Shown here: in pieces, positions 48,325-60,252 of the stretch
Layout of the letters: each line of letters starts with the position of its first letter
Position numbering within the stretch: position 1 is the stretch's first letter
Assembly (NCBI RefSeq): GCF_947179165.1
Contig: NC_077239.1
Location: forward strand, 15,196,001-15,260,000
Direction of reading: 5' to 3'
Source: Solanum dulcamara
Lineage: Eukaryota; Streptophyta; Magnoliopsida; Solanales; Solanaceae
DNA length: 64,000 nucleotides
Position numbers and translations under genes: made by a program
The notes under the pieces: generated by a model
The model's database searches: none
What the model was told of the DNA's origin: nothing
Seen by the model: the letters and a program-made list of their open reading frames with translations, nothing else

Positions 48325-49212
48325 CTATTTGGTAAGGAGAGATAAAGATAGGTTGGATATCGAGAAGTAGATCGATACCAAAATCAACTTTTTTTTAGAA
48401 GGACCACCGAAAAGGTCATCAAGAAAGACATTAGGAAACTCATTGACTACGGGGACTGACTCAAGAGGAGGACTTTCAGAGTCAACATTCCTAACACTCA
48501 CAATATGGTAAATACAACCCTTAGAAATTAATTTTTGGGCCTTAAGATAGGAAATAATCTTACCCTTCACTATCGAATCACGACCCTCCCATTCAAGAAC
48601 GAACTCATTTGGGAATTAAAATTTGACTTGATGAGTCCTACAATCTATGGTAGCATAAAATACATGTAACCAATCCATCTCAATGATGATATCAAAATCT
48701 ATCATGTCAAGCTCTATAATATCACAAGGAACGACTTTATGCAAGATAGACACGGGTTAACCCCTATAGACCTTTCTAGCCACAATCGACTTACCCACGG
48801 GGTTAGACACAAAATAAGGCTCTACTAACATTTCGGGCAATATATCAAACCTATTAGCTAAGAATGGATTAACAAATGACAAGTTTGCACCCGAGTCCAA
48901 CAATGCATACACATCAAAAGTAAAGACCTTCAATATATCGGTAACAACATTTGGTGCTTCTTCAACCTCTTGCCTCCCATGCAAAACATAGAAATAGTTA
49001 TTGTGTTGGCCACCTCCCTGAGTTTGTTGGCCATGAGAAACATGGCCTTTAGGAATACCATCACCACTACCTCTACAATATCGAGCATGATAACCCGGTT
49101 TGCTACATATGAAGCACGCATTTGAGCCCACCAAATGCTCCTCTTTATGGGTCCTTCCACACTTCTTGCATGGGGGAAAAGCTTGGGCACCAACATTATA
49201 TCTTGGGACCAT
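48325..49212 (-). pseudogene. Element C zinc knuckle, protease and linker
   Basis: The frame at 49212-48757 has a first Cys pair (PPCKKCGRTH), then CFICSKPGYHARYC. In this knuckle Tyr stands at the usual His position. The protease follows with YALLDSGANLSFVNPF, carrying the DSG active-site motif. A stop at 48757 separates it from text like FDIIIEMDWL (normally GMDWL) and from the short frame at 48570-48325, which leads into the reverse transcriptase. Confidence 0.8.
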
Positions 49213-50097
49213 TTGATTAGGACCCTTATCCTTGTTGAACTTAGGAGAAGGAGTATTAGTGGAACCTTATCTCATAAATCGTTGCCTACCTTGACCTTTT
49301 CCATTGCTACCATAACTGGACCTTTGAGGGTTGGACCCTACACCATCCACTCTAGCTTTATTGAACAATCTAGATCTCTTCCTCAACTTCTCATCTTTGA
49401 TTTATTCGGCATAAGTCATTAACCAGTAGATGCCTATCTCCTTGACCAACATAGACGTTTTTCACTCCTTGGACACCAAGCTTGAGAAACCAAAAATAAA
49501 CTTACCCATCCTTGACCAGGGATCGGAGACCATAAAAAGAGCATACTTGGACAGTTTTGTGAACTTGAGGTCATACTCCCTCACACTCATACTCTCTTGA
49601 TGGAGGTTGATGAATTTTTGGATTTTGTCCTCCCTAAACTCTAACGGGAAGAAACGATCTAAGAAGACACTTTTGAACTCTTCCCATTCTATTGGTCCCT
49701 TTTTAACATTCCTCTCAACTATCCATTGCTCATACCACACTCGAGCCACGCCTTTTAGTTGGTACTAGTTCAACTTTTTCATTTGGTGGCACATCTATGA
49801 TAGACACAATCTGGTATACCTCATCGATAAAATCCATAGGGTCGTCATCTATCTTAGAACCATCGAACTCGGGTGGATTCATCCTTTGAAAATCCTAAAT
49901 CTGAGAGGTTGGATTTTGCACTTAAGGAGGTAAGACACTTAATGCCCTTGGTGGTCTACCGCTTGAGCTAATAATGCGATAATGTTGTAGAACTCGTCAT
50001 GAGTTACCCCTTCTTCATGATATGGGATATCCAGAACTGGAGGAGCTTGGTCTTCATTATCAACCTTTGCTCTTAGAGGTGCTCTTGCATGAGGCAT
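49213..50097 (-). pseudogene. Element C gag, capsid part
   Basis: Begins MPHARAPLRAKVDNEDQAPP at 50097, some 200 bp inside the LTR. A stop-rich segment follows, then a clean frame at 49749-49462 with ARVWYEQWIVER, EFKSVFLDRFFPLEFRE and SVREYDLKFTKLSKYA, the retrotransposon capsid core. Further stops lead into the knuckle region. Confidence 0.8.
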
Positions 50098-50293
50098 TAT
50101 CTGAAGAACATAAAATTAGTGGTTACTTAGAGGAAAACTTATGACACTCTAGGGCACGACATGAATTGAAAGAAGTAAAGACCTTTCTAAACGTCCCATA
50201 GTCTCCTATTTATAGTTGTGGCATACTTCACAACCATAAACAAGACCCTATTTGATGTGGTATGTTAGACTACAAGGACCATTCCAAAACCTC

Positions 50294-50308
50294 ATGCTCT
50301 GATACCAA
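50294..50308 (-). promoter_or_regulatory. Primer-binding site of element C
   Basis: The minus strand reads TTGGTATCAGAGCAT, a match to initiator-Met tRNA over TTGGTATCAGAGC. It lies three bases past the LTR end at 50312. Confidence 0.9.
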
Positions 50309-50311
50309 GTT

Positions 50312-50636
50312 TGTCACGAACCAAGTCTAGGCCCTAGATGTGACACGATGAATGAGACACCTGGATGTACCTAACCCAAGCCTCTTAGTATTAATTAAGC
50401 ATTTCATTGGTAATGATAAATAAATCAAGGGGAAACATAAGAGATATAGGGATTAAGGGGATTCACATTAATAAGAGTCAAAGACAATATAACTTCCTTT
50501 ACTATGTGCAACAATGCCTTTAATATTAAGACTTGCGGGGGCTAAGACATATTCTTAGCTTACCATCAAGATTAAGTCAAAAATACTAAAGATTAATTTA
50601 AATGTCTAAACATAACATAAGCTAGATAAGATACAA
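50312..50636 (-). mobile_element. Element C, 5' LTR (terminal 325 bp only)
   Basis: Aligns with 43049-43372, then breaks off at about 50636 where plus-strand LTR D text begins. About 1.9 kb of this LTR is missing. Confidence 0.85.
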
Positions 50637-51590
50637 GTTTTGAGAACATTGAACCTTATACTATATGTTGAGTTGAATATTACCTCCATGACTTATATAT
50701 TATGATTGCATTCATCCTCATTCATACTATTATTGATAATTAGGAAGTATAGAATAGTGGAAACCCTTTTGAGAAAGAAAAATATGATATATTTTGTATC
50801 TTTGACAACGAGATAGGTGGCAAATGAATGAGACATTAGTATCATGAATCCTTGGCCATGATTTGGGTGGCGAGGTAGTTGATATATTAAGATTGTGATG
50901 AGGTATATGGTCTGCGAGAACCCCATGGGTCTTTCTTGGTAGCACAGCTCAACAGGTGTATACGACAGGTTGTGTGACAATGTTGATTCCACCATATCAT
51001 TACATTATTGCTTTATTATATTGTATTTCATTGCATTGATACCTATGATACTTGACCTATCTGTCTAACTGTGATATTGAACTATATTTATGTGTTTACT
51101 TTACTCATGATGTTCTATATAAATTGGCGATAACGTAGCCAGAATAGGACTTTTCTCCGTGCAGGTCGAAGTATTTATTAGTTTATTTCATAGCTTTTGA
51201 TTAATTTCTTATACTAAGTTGGTTAGACCTATTGAGTACATGTTGATTATACTCACCCCTATTTCTGTGTCCTTTTTGATGCATATACAGGCCAGGGCGT
51301 TCAATGGTAGTTGAGTCTAATGGGTACACTATTCTCAGATCAATGGTGAGATCTTGGGATCCCAATCTCTGCTAGTCCAACTATGTATTTAGATTCAATT
51401 GTGTAGTTAGATACTCTTTACATATATGACACTATATTTTGGGAATTTATTTATTGTTGTTGCCTTTTTTTCATATTTATTGTAGCCTGAATTCTTTTTC
51501 GGGAGTCTCGCATAATTTTACTTTTCATCTTGCATATCGAGATAGGGTTGGGATGCATTCCATCATGACCTTGGTTTATGGGTTGTGATA
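50637..51590 (+). mobile_element. Element D, 5' LTR (terminal 954 bp only)
   Basis: Starts within the LTR at TTTTGAGAACATTGAACC, aligned with 58394 in the 3' LTR, and ends GGGTTGTGATA. About 1.7 kb at its left is missing. Confidence 0.88.
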
Positions 51591-51592
51591 AA

Positions 51593-51607
51593 TTGGTATT
51601 AGAGTGC
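51593..51607 (+). promoter_or_regulatory. Primer-binding site of element D
   Basis: TTGGTATTAGAGTGC, two bases after the LTR; initiator-Met type with C-to-T changes. Confidence 0.75.
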
Positions 51608-51797
51608 TAGGTTCATCGGTCTCATAAGTTAAAGAGTAGGGTATCTAGTAGAGTCTCGCAGATTATTATGTAGATATTCGTACTTGTCTTTTAGAGGATA
51701 CAAGATACTTGTTAAGATAAATTCCCTCTATTGATTTCTTTCATGTGAGTTATTCATATCAAGTATTGTATACCTCTAATATATTCCTTCTACATAG

Positions 51798-53280
51798 TTG
51801 GTGAGGACTAGATCCAGAGTCATTTAGAATGAGGCTACACCTGCTGCTCGAGCCTCAATTTATGAGTGAGGCAGAGGATGTGGTGGAGTCAGAGGATGAG
51901 GATGAGCTACGAGATCCATACCTGCTCGTGGCCGAGCTAGAGAGTCATCACCTATACCGATGTATGAGCACAAGGATGATTATGAGCAGTAGGCTGAGGA
52001 GCATAGTCCAGCCCAGCCTTTAATAGTTCTCGATAGTGATTTAATGCTTCAGGAGTTATTGATGAGATTATTGGCTAGATTGGATGGTTCTCCAATTCCT
52101 GGGTTCTTCTAGGTACTTCAGGATCTCCTGTCGTAGCTGGTACAGTTCCACTAGTTCAGGGGCCTAGTGTTGGATTCTAGGCTCCGACATCTTGTTCTGT
52201 GTCTTCTATCATACACCTGAGATTTATAGTTCTACTAGTTTATGCTAGTGCTGCTATATCGATAGCTGAGCGAAATTGCTTATAGAGATTTGTTCGATTG
52301 ACACCTCTCAGATTTGATATACGATGTGGGAGAAGGCTTATGATTTTCTAATTGAGTTCCAGGACAGTTTGTTCAACCTGGGTATTCTTGAGTCATGTGG
52401 AGTATCCTATACTTCGTATTAGTTCACAGGGTTAGCCAAGGAGTAGTGGAGGTCGTTATTGGCCATAGCCCTACTGGTTTTCCTATAATGAGTTAGGAGT
52501 AGTTTTATGAGGTATTCCTTGAGAGGTTTGTGCCTTATAGCCTCCATTACCAGTGCCGAGAAGAGTTTGATAAATTAGTGCAGGACTCCTTATTGGTATT
52601 TGAGTATGAGGCTCCCTTTTATTAGTTTTCTAGTTAATCTATGTCTATTATACCTAGTGAGTATGAGCGGATTTGTAAGATGGTGAAGGGATTCATAGGT
52701 TATATCCAAGAGGCTATACTTCCCTTGTGTTATCAGATGGTGCCTTCTAGAGTGTTATTGACCATGCTAGGATGATTGAGAGAATTCGGCATGCTAGATA
52801 GGGCGAGGACGAGAGGTTTAGTCAATAGGGTTAGTTTGGTGGTCACTCCTCTAGAGGTAGGGAGTATTCAGGTTTAGGCTATCAAAACAGACTAGTCCAG
52901 GTAGCTATCTAGGGCTAATGTAGTATAAGTAGGCCTAGGTTGGGTTAGATAGGTTAGGGTGGTTCTTCAAGCTCCGGAGGTCGTATTGACACTCCTTATT
53001 ATCCTTTACGGGTTTCAGGATCTCGAGGCTGCTTTGTATGTGAAGCATTTTAGCATAAGGCCCAATATTTCCTCAGATGTGCTCTTTCTATTGGGATGCT
53101 CAGGACATCGGTTGTTCATTCTATTGTCGCCCTAGCAGTTCGAGGTACTAAACTAAGTTCCAAAAGTAGTACCAAGAGTGCCAGGGGTGGAGCTAGAGGT
53201 GGCGCTCATAATGGTTCACAAGAAAGAGGTGACCATCAGTTGTGCTATGCTATACTAGGTAAATCTGAGGTGGAGACCTC
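51798..53280 (+). pseudogene. Element D gag, decayed
   Basis: The protein starts in the frame of TTG at 51798 (VRTRSRVI), apparently a lost ATG. Next come an Arg/Gly-rich stretch with several TAG or TGA stops and capsid text such as MWEKAYDFLIEFQDSLFNLG (52321-52380). The knuckle near 53030 reads CFVCEAF, then a stop, then HKAQY with the last Cys missing. The Ser/Gly/Arg-rich end (GARGGAHNGSQER) leads to the protease. The open frame at 51829-52023 is a shifted reading of this segment. Confidence 0.75.
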
Positions 53281-53680
53281 CGTTATGGTTATTATAGGTA
53301 TTTTTCCAATTTTCTAGTATCCTTCTTTTGTATTATTTGATTCAGGGTCTACCTATTCTTATGTGTCGACATTTTTTTATGGGTAGCGATTATGTGTGTG
53401 AGCCTATTATTGTGCCTATTATTGTTGTTAACTCGGTAGGTGGGTCTTTAGTGGTGGATCGGGTTTATCGGGGGTGTATGGTGATATTTTTCTATAGAGA
53501 GACCAATTCGAACTTGATTTTATTAGACATACTTGATTTTGATGTGATATTGGGTATCGACTGGTTATCTCCTTATCATGCTATGTTAGATTATTATGGA
53601 AAGACAATGACCTTGTCTTATCCTAGTATGCATAGCTTGGTGTGGAAGGGTAATCTGAGTTCATATCCGAAGGGGTGATA
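53281..53680 (+). pseudogene. Element D protease, frameshifted
   Basis: FDSGSTYSYVS at about 53335-53370 holds the active-site Asp. A frameshift in a T-run near 53370-53380 moves the rest into the next frame (GGSLVVDRVYRGC, LDFDVILGIDWLSPYHAM). The boundary with the reverse transcriptase is another break near 53678. Confidence 0.8.
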
Positions 53681-53727
53681 TTTTATATTCATACTCGTCA
53701 TTTGATGGACAAGGGTTTTTTGTCCTA

Positions 53728-54663
53728 TTGACTCATGTACGTGATCTCACTATAGAGTCACATCCTTTAGAGACTACGAGGGTAGTGAGGAAGTTTATGG
53801 ATGTATTTCCCACAGACTTGCCATGTGTTCCTCTTGACTATGATATCGATTTTGTGATTGATTTGGAGCTAGGCATAAAGCCCATCTCTATTTATCCTTA
53901 TCAGATAGCTCTGGCGGAGTTGAAAGAACAATTAGAAGAGTTATTGAAGAAGGGGTTTATTCGGCCTAGTGTATCACTCTGGGGTGCACCGATCTTTTTT
54001 GTGAAGAAGAAGGATGATACTATAAGGATGTGTATTGGCTATCGACTATTGAACAAAGTCACCATCAAGAACAAGTACCCTCTTACTCGCATAGATAATT
54101 TATTTTACCAGCTTTAGGGTGCATCAGTGTTTTCAAAAATCGATTTAAGGTCGATTTATCCTCAGTTGAGAGTCTGATATGTTAAAGACTACCTTTAGTA
54201 CACATTATGGTCATTATGAGTTTGTGTGTATGTCTTTCTGGTTGACTAATACCCTAACTACTTTTATGGAGTTGATAAATAGGGTATTCCAACCTTATTT
54301 TCACTCATTTATGATCGTGCTTATTGATGACATCTTGGTTTTATTCCAAGAATGAGGTAGACCATGTTAGACACTTGAGGAAAGTCATTCAAAGATTGAG
54401 AGAGGAGAAGTTATATGCAAAATTTTCCCAACTGTGATTTTTTGCTCTAGTCTGTGGCGTTCTTAGGTCATGTGGTGACCAAAGATGGTATTATGATCTA
54501 TCCGGCCAAGATTGTAGCGGTTCATGATTGGGCTAAGCCTATTTTGTCTATCGAGATTCAGAGTTTTATTGTGTTGATAGGCTATTATCGTCGGTTTATC
54601 CAGGGCTTCACTTCTATTGCAACCCTATTGATTAGGCTAACTCAAAAGACCATAGCGTTTTAG
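53728..54663 (+). pseudogene. Element D reverse transcriptase, decayed
   Basis: A clean frame at 53728-54117 has [20 protein letters not shown] and [20 protein letters not shown], ending at a TAG where Gln is usual (YQL*GAS). The middle part is shifted, with the active site as LIDDILV near 54320. The tail resumes at 54454 (MAFLGHVVTKDGIM). Several frameshifts rule out function. Confidence 0.82.
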
Positions 54664-56240
54664 TGGACTGATGAGTGTAAGGCAAGATTTCAAAAGCTCA
54701 AGGAGTTATTGACTTTGGCACCTATTATAGCCGTACCTAGGAGGGCATAGGCTTAATCGTGTTTGGTGATGCTTTGAGAGTTGGCTTGGGTGTTTTTTTG
54801 ATGCAAAAGGGTAGAGTTATAGCTTATGCTTCTCGATAGATAAAGGGACATGAGAAAAACTATCCTACCCATGACCTAGAGTTGGCGGTGATGGTGTTTC
54901 TTCTAAAGTTGTGGAGGCACTGTCTCTATGTAGAGCTTTATGAGATCTTTACTGGCCACCGTAGCCTTAAGTATATCTTTTCCCAATCAAATCTAAATAT
55001 AAGGCAGTGTAGGTGGTTGGAGTTATTGAAAGACTATGATATTACCATTCTTTTTCATGTGAGAAAAGCTAACATAGTAGCAGATGCCTTGAGTCGCAAA
55101 GCTTCTAGTATGGGTAGTTTGGCCTTTCTTAAGGCGGATGAGAGGCCTTTGGCTTTAGAGGTTCAGTCATTGGCTAGATAGTTGGTCCGACTTGATATTT
55201 CTATACATCATAGCATTTTGGTCTTTGTGGAGGCTAGGTATACCTTGATAGACCAGATTCAGGCATACCAGTTTGATGATGACAAGTTGAGGACCATTCG
55301 AGATAAAGTATTGAGTGGTGAAGCTAAATTGGCCTCTCTTATTTTGGAGGGTATTTTGAGGATAAACAGTTGTATTCGTGTGCCCAAGGTTGGTGATTGT
55401 ATACGCATGATATTAGAGAAGGCTCATTGTTCCAAGTATTTGATTCACCAGGGAGGACCAAATACGTTTCATGACTTAAAACAACACTATTGGTGGTGTG
55501 ACATGAATAGGGATATTGTTGATTTTGTGGCTAAGTGTCTGAATTGCCAATATGTGAAGCATGAGTATCAGAAATCAAGTGGTTCTATGCAAAGAATGCC
55601 CATTCTTGAGTGGAAGTAGGAGCATATTACTATGGATTTTGTGTTTGGATTACCCACGGCATTGGGTAAGTATGATTCTGTATGGTTGATTTGGACCGAT
55701 TAACTAAATCAGCCCATTTCCTTCCGGTGAAGACTAGCTATAATGTAGATTTGTTAGCTAGGATTTATCTTTATGAGATTGTTAGGTTGCATAGGGTGCC
55801 TATCTCTCTTGTCTCAGATTGGGGTTTTGTGTTCACCTCTCACTTCTAGGAGGCATTGCAGCTTGGTTTGGGTATACACTAGAGATGAGTAAGCATTTAA
55901 TCCCCAAACCGATGGTCAGTCCCAGTAGACTATTCAGGAGTTATAGGAAATACTTAGGGCATGCGTGATTGATTTTGGTGCCCAATGGGACCAATACTTT
56001 CCCTTGTAAAGTTTACTTATAATAATAATTATCACTCCAGCATTCAGATGGCATCATTTGAGGCACTATATGGTCAAAGGTGTTGGTCACCATTGTGTGA
56101 TTTAATTCAGTTGCAGTTAATGCATTGGATACTGACTTACTCAGATATGCTATAGAGTGGGTATGTTTAATTCAAGGTCGACTATTAACTACCTAGAGTC
56201 GTCAGAAGAGCTATACTAACAGGAGGGTTCGACCTTTAGA
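54664..56240 (+). pseudogene. Element D RNase H and integrase, decayed
   Basis: RNase H runs from LMQKGRVIAYASR (54800-54838), interrupted by a TAG, to NIVADALSRK near 55070-55100; here ADALSR is intact. The integrase zinc finger in the frame 55182-55619 keeps all four ligands (LIHQGG...FHDLKQHYWW and KCLNCQ). The frame ends WK before TAG where the family has Trp. The core is broken by stops and shifts (55620-56240). Confidence 0.82.
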
Positions 56241-56247
56241 GTTAATT

Positions 56248-56715
56248 GTGAGTGATGGTGAATGGCTTAAAATATCGCCCATGAAGAGTGTGATGAGGTT
56301 TTGGAAGAAGGGAAAACTTAGCCCGAGGTTTATTGTCCCATTCGAGATTTTGGGGAGAGTGGGTGGGGTAGATTATGAGTTGTCCTTACCTCATAGGTTA
56401 TTGGCTGTTAATCCGTTGTTTCATATCTCCATGCTTCGCAAGTACATACCGAACGAGTCTCATGTGATCTATTATGATGTGGTAGAGTGGGGTTCAGATT
56501 TGGCTTCCGCAAAGGAGCCGGTAGCTATACTAGATAGACAGATTCATAGGCTTATGAATAAGGAGATCCCTTCGGTCAAGGTGCAGTGGTGGCATCGGCC
56601 TATTGAGGAGGGGACTTCAGAGTTAGAGTCTGATATGTGGGCCTGGTATCCTCAGCTTTTTAAGAATCGATGTGCGTTTCCTTATCTTCTGATCGAGGAT
56701 GAACATCTTTTTTAG
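56248..56715 (+). pseudogene. Element D integrase C-terminus with chromo-like end (155-codon frame)
   Basis: Reads MKSVMRFWKKGKLSPRF, VGGVDYELSLPHRLLAVNP and then PVAILDRQIHRLMNKEIPSV, ending in YPQLFKNRC and a short tail. The region from ILDRQ on is the degenerate chromodomain-like end of Tekay/Del-type chromoviruses, where family members steer integration to heterochromatin. It ends 8 bp before the LTR, with the purine tract AGTGGTGGA between. Confidence 0.82.
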
Positions 56716-56722
56716 TGGTGGA

Positions 56723-59383
56723 TGTTATAATTGTCTTGGGGGTCATTTTCGGAAATTAGCATAAAATTACCATTATACCCCTAACATTAGTACCTCCACT
56801 ATTATTTGTTTAGTTTGTATGGTTGAATGTGTTAAAGTTTTAATAGATAGTGAAATGGTCAAATTCTTGAGTTCTACAGAGTTAAGTTGTAAAAAAGTGG
56901 TTTTCGGGAGAAAACAAAGCTACATGTCTTGGAATGGGATTTCGTTAGTTCCACCAGCTTGAAAATGTGGAAATTAGTATAAGAGAGTCGTTGAAAATAG
57001 ATTTGGGGTTGATATGTGAAATTGAAATCTCAAGTTGGAAAATTAGTTTTAAAAGAGTTAAGTTTGACTTTGGTCAACAAATTGAGTTCAGAGACTCTTA
57101 TTGGATTTTGATGATTCCAATGGTTTCGGGGGGTGATTGTAACTCTAGAAATGGCTTCGTTGTAATGTTTAGAGGTTTCGAGGGTACTTTGGGTATTTCA
57201 AGTGCCAAAACTAGTTTAGTTGTGACTTAATGGATTTTGGGTCAAGAATACCTCGAGTTTGAATTTCGATAGTTCCATTGAGTCTGGAATGTCGAATTTA
57301 GTAGGAGTGCATATACGGTTTGTATGTACAGATTTCAAACAAATCCCGAGGGTCCGTTCAGGGAATTTTCTTAAGTATTGGACTACTATCTGGTGCAGTG
57401 ACACTTCTCCGCATTCGCGGAGTGTGTCCATGTTCGCAGTGTGCAGCTTTTCCCTTATCTGCGTTCGCGGAGTGAGTCCGCATTCGCGGAGAGCTTTTAA
57501 ACCTGAAATAGTAATGGTTGGAAAAACCTTTATTTTCAACTGTTTGAGTTCTTGAAGCTTGGGGAGGCCATTTGAGAAGGGATTTTCGAGGAAAAGTATT
57601 GGGTAAGTGATTTTTTTACCTTAAATCTTCTATTCTCATTAATTATTAGGTGATTTCAACTCTGAAAATCTTTAATTTTAAACCCCAAATTTCTCCTTCT
57701 TTTCTCTAACCCAAATTTAAGGAAAATAGTGATTTATAACTCATTTTGAACTTTATTTTTATGAGTTTTTCAACCATGAGTTCTTAATTACTAGTAGAGC
57801 CTGATTTTGCAAGAAATTTCCAGATTCAACCCTTTATGAAATTATTAATTTTTGGACTATTTTACCCCTTTTTCTGAAACCCATAAATATGGATGTCATT
57901 AGACTCATTATGACACGTATATTTCATTCTTGATAGTGGATTGTCAATCCAGGCATTGAATTTGAGAGTTGATCATCCAGTGGAGGTGTTCGAGTGCGGT
58001 TTCGGCTATCAAGGTAGGTTTGGCTATCCTTCTTAGGGGTGAGTCAAGGTAGTTTGTCAAGTTCTATGTTTTAGACTTTGGGATGAGGTCGTAGTGTAGT
58101 TTGGGACTGATAATTAATATTTTGATGCCCGTGTGATGGATGATATATGTTGTGTAGCCCGTGTGGGGGCCTTCTCTGATATTTTATCTGTGATTGAGAC
58201 TGTGGAATCTATGACTTGACTGAGTAGAGATGAGTAGTGGTTATTTTAATGGTAATGTCCATCTGAGGGGTTGAGTTGAGGGTTTTGAGCATGCCTTAGT
58301 AGGGGTATATTATTGAAAAAGGGGTGAACACTTAATTGACGCATTTCCTTTCCATTACTATCTTTTGAGGGTGAATATCATTCTTACGTTGAGTTTTGAG
58401 AACTTTGAACCTTATACTACATATTGAGTTGAATAATACCTCTATGACTTATATATTATGATTGCATTCATCCTCATTCATACTATTATTGATAATTAAG
58501 AAGTATAGAATAGTAGAAACCCTTTTGACAAAGAAAATATGATACCTTTTGTATCCTTGACAACGCGATAGGTGGCAAGTGAATGAGACATTAGTATCAT
58601 GAGTCCTTGGCCATGAATTGGGTGGAGAGGTAGTTGATATATTAAGATTGTAATGAGGTATATGGTCTGCGAGAACCCCATGGGTCCTTCTTGGTAGCAT
58701 AGCTCAACAGGTGTATACGACAGGTTGTGCGATAATATTGATTCCACCATATCATTACATCATTGCATAATCATATTGGATTGCATCGTATTGATACCTA
58801 TGATACTTGACCTATCTGTCTAACTGTGATATTGAATTGTATTTATGTGTTTACTTTACTCGCGTCGTTTTATATAAATTAGCTGTAGCATAGCCGGAAT
58901 GGGACTTTTCTGTGTGTAGGTCAAAGCGTTTCTTAGTTTGTTTTATAGCTTTTGATTAATTCCTTATAATCAGTCAGTTAAATCTACTAAGTATATGTTG
59001 GTTGTACTCACCCCTACTTCTGTTTCTCTTTTTGATACAAATACTAACCAGGGCGTTCAACGGTAGTTGATTCCAATGGGTACACTATTCTCTAATCAAT
59101 GGTGAGATCTTGGGATCTAGATCATTGCTAGTCCATCTTGTGTTTTAGTCTTTTCTATATTCAGAGACTTCAACTGTGTATTTAGATTCAGTTATATATT
59201 TAGATATTCTTTACACTTATGACACTAGATTTTGAGAATTTATTTGTTGTTGTTGCCCTTTTATCATATTTATTATGGCCTGACTTCCTTTTTGGGAGTT
59301 CTATATGATTTTACTTTTCATCTTATGCATCGAGATGGGGTTGGGATACGTGCCATCATGACCTTGGTTTCTGGGTCATGACA
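56723..59383 (+). mobile_element. Element D, 3' LTR (full length)
   Basis: 2,661 bp beginning TGTTATAATTGTC and ending GGGTCATGACA. Its last 1.0 kb matches 50637-51590. The words GCATTCGCGGAG and GCGTTCGCGGAG recur between 57410 and 57495. The frames at 56967-57555 lie inside the LTR and are chance. Confidence 0.9.
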
Positions 59384-60104
59384 CTTCTATTGTATAAGGG
59401 GGATTTATTATGAAAGATATGCATGTTAGCTAAAACAAATTGACAACTTGATTGTGCTGATAATGATTTAGCTTTTTGTATTTAATTACATTTTGTCCCC
59501 TCATTTCTTTTAAGAGTGTGTCAGCTTATGAATTTCTTTTGTTTTCTATATGAACTTGCAGTTAAAGATTTGTGAAATTTGCAGTGCTATAGGTTTGCAA
59601 AAAGAAATTAGTATATGCTATCGTTGTAAAGATGTTGACGTGTAGTTGTGAGTTCTCTATCTCTATATTTTTATCATGAAAGTGTGGACAATCAGTCAGG
59701 CAAGCTGAATGCTATGACTCTCTATATATGTTCTTTGTAAACCTCAAAAATACTAGCTATATTTTTCACGACACATTGTCCTTTTCCTATTTTCCAAAAT
59801 GAAGCTTTTTCTCTTATTCTAGGTAGTGTGTGTTGGGATATTTTTTAGCTAAACCTATGGACTACGTTGATAAATATCTGATACTCACAAGAGGGTTATT
59901 TCTTCATCACGTGTATTGGAAAATGATTACTCGGAGGGATCAAAGTTACATGCCTTGCAAAGATTTGTCAGAGTACTCTGCCACCAAACAATTGTATAAA
60001 GTTTCCTGGTGGGCATGGTATTAATTAGGTAAAGGAGGTGTGTACACATCGGGAAAACCAGATATTTACCTGTTGAATAAGAACTCAGTCTATTATTGGG
60101 TTTC
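59384..60104 (+). other. Gene-like interval with a Cys-rich PHD-like exon candidate
   Basis: At 59562-59645, after an AG (CTTGCAG), the frame reads LKICEICSAIGLQKEISICYRCKDVDV before a stop. Two CxxC pairs spaced like this open the PHD-like finger of plant nuclear PHD proteins (C.IC....... C..C.D). No following His/Cys set was found. It may be a decayed exon. The rest, to 60104, shows no other domain. Confidence 0.35.
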
Positions 60105-60106
60105 AA

Positions 60107-60231
60107 AAATAGTGTCTCCTTGAGAGTTGTGTCAACCAAATCCATGGCATCAGGGACTAGAGGGAAATTTAACAAGCTTAGTCATGGTTGCCATAAATTT
60201 GGCTGACACAACTCTCTAAGAGACACTATTT
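60107..60231. ncRNA. Imperfect inverted repeat, candidate hairpin (small-RNA type) locus
   Basis: 60107-60141 and 60197-60231 pair over 32 of 35 positions (AAATAGTGTCTC ... GTTGTGTCA), and weaker pairing continues inward (ATGGCA, GACTA) to leave a small loop. Both arms, read outward on opposite strands, give DTTLKETLF-like peptides, as if a gene segment had been duplicated head to head. That is how young plant MIR genes are thought to arise. Transcription is not shown; a small foldback transposon is an alternative. Confidence 0.4.
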
Positions 60232-60252
60232 ATCAATGGAGATCCATATTTC

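Noticed and set aside
50693..50995. 100-codon minus frame, also seen at 58449-58750
   Set aside because: The same LTR D segment twice; conservation reflects LTR duplication.
20792..56715. Endogenous pararetrovirus (caulimovirus-like) copies
   Set aside because: Order Gag-protease-RT-RNase H-integrase, LTRs with TG/CA ends and chromo-like tails show Ty3/Gypsy elements; no movement-protein or virus coat features.
56967..57555. Opposed frames of 87-107 codons
   Set aside because: Inside LTR D; chance frames with no family resemblance.
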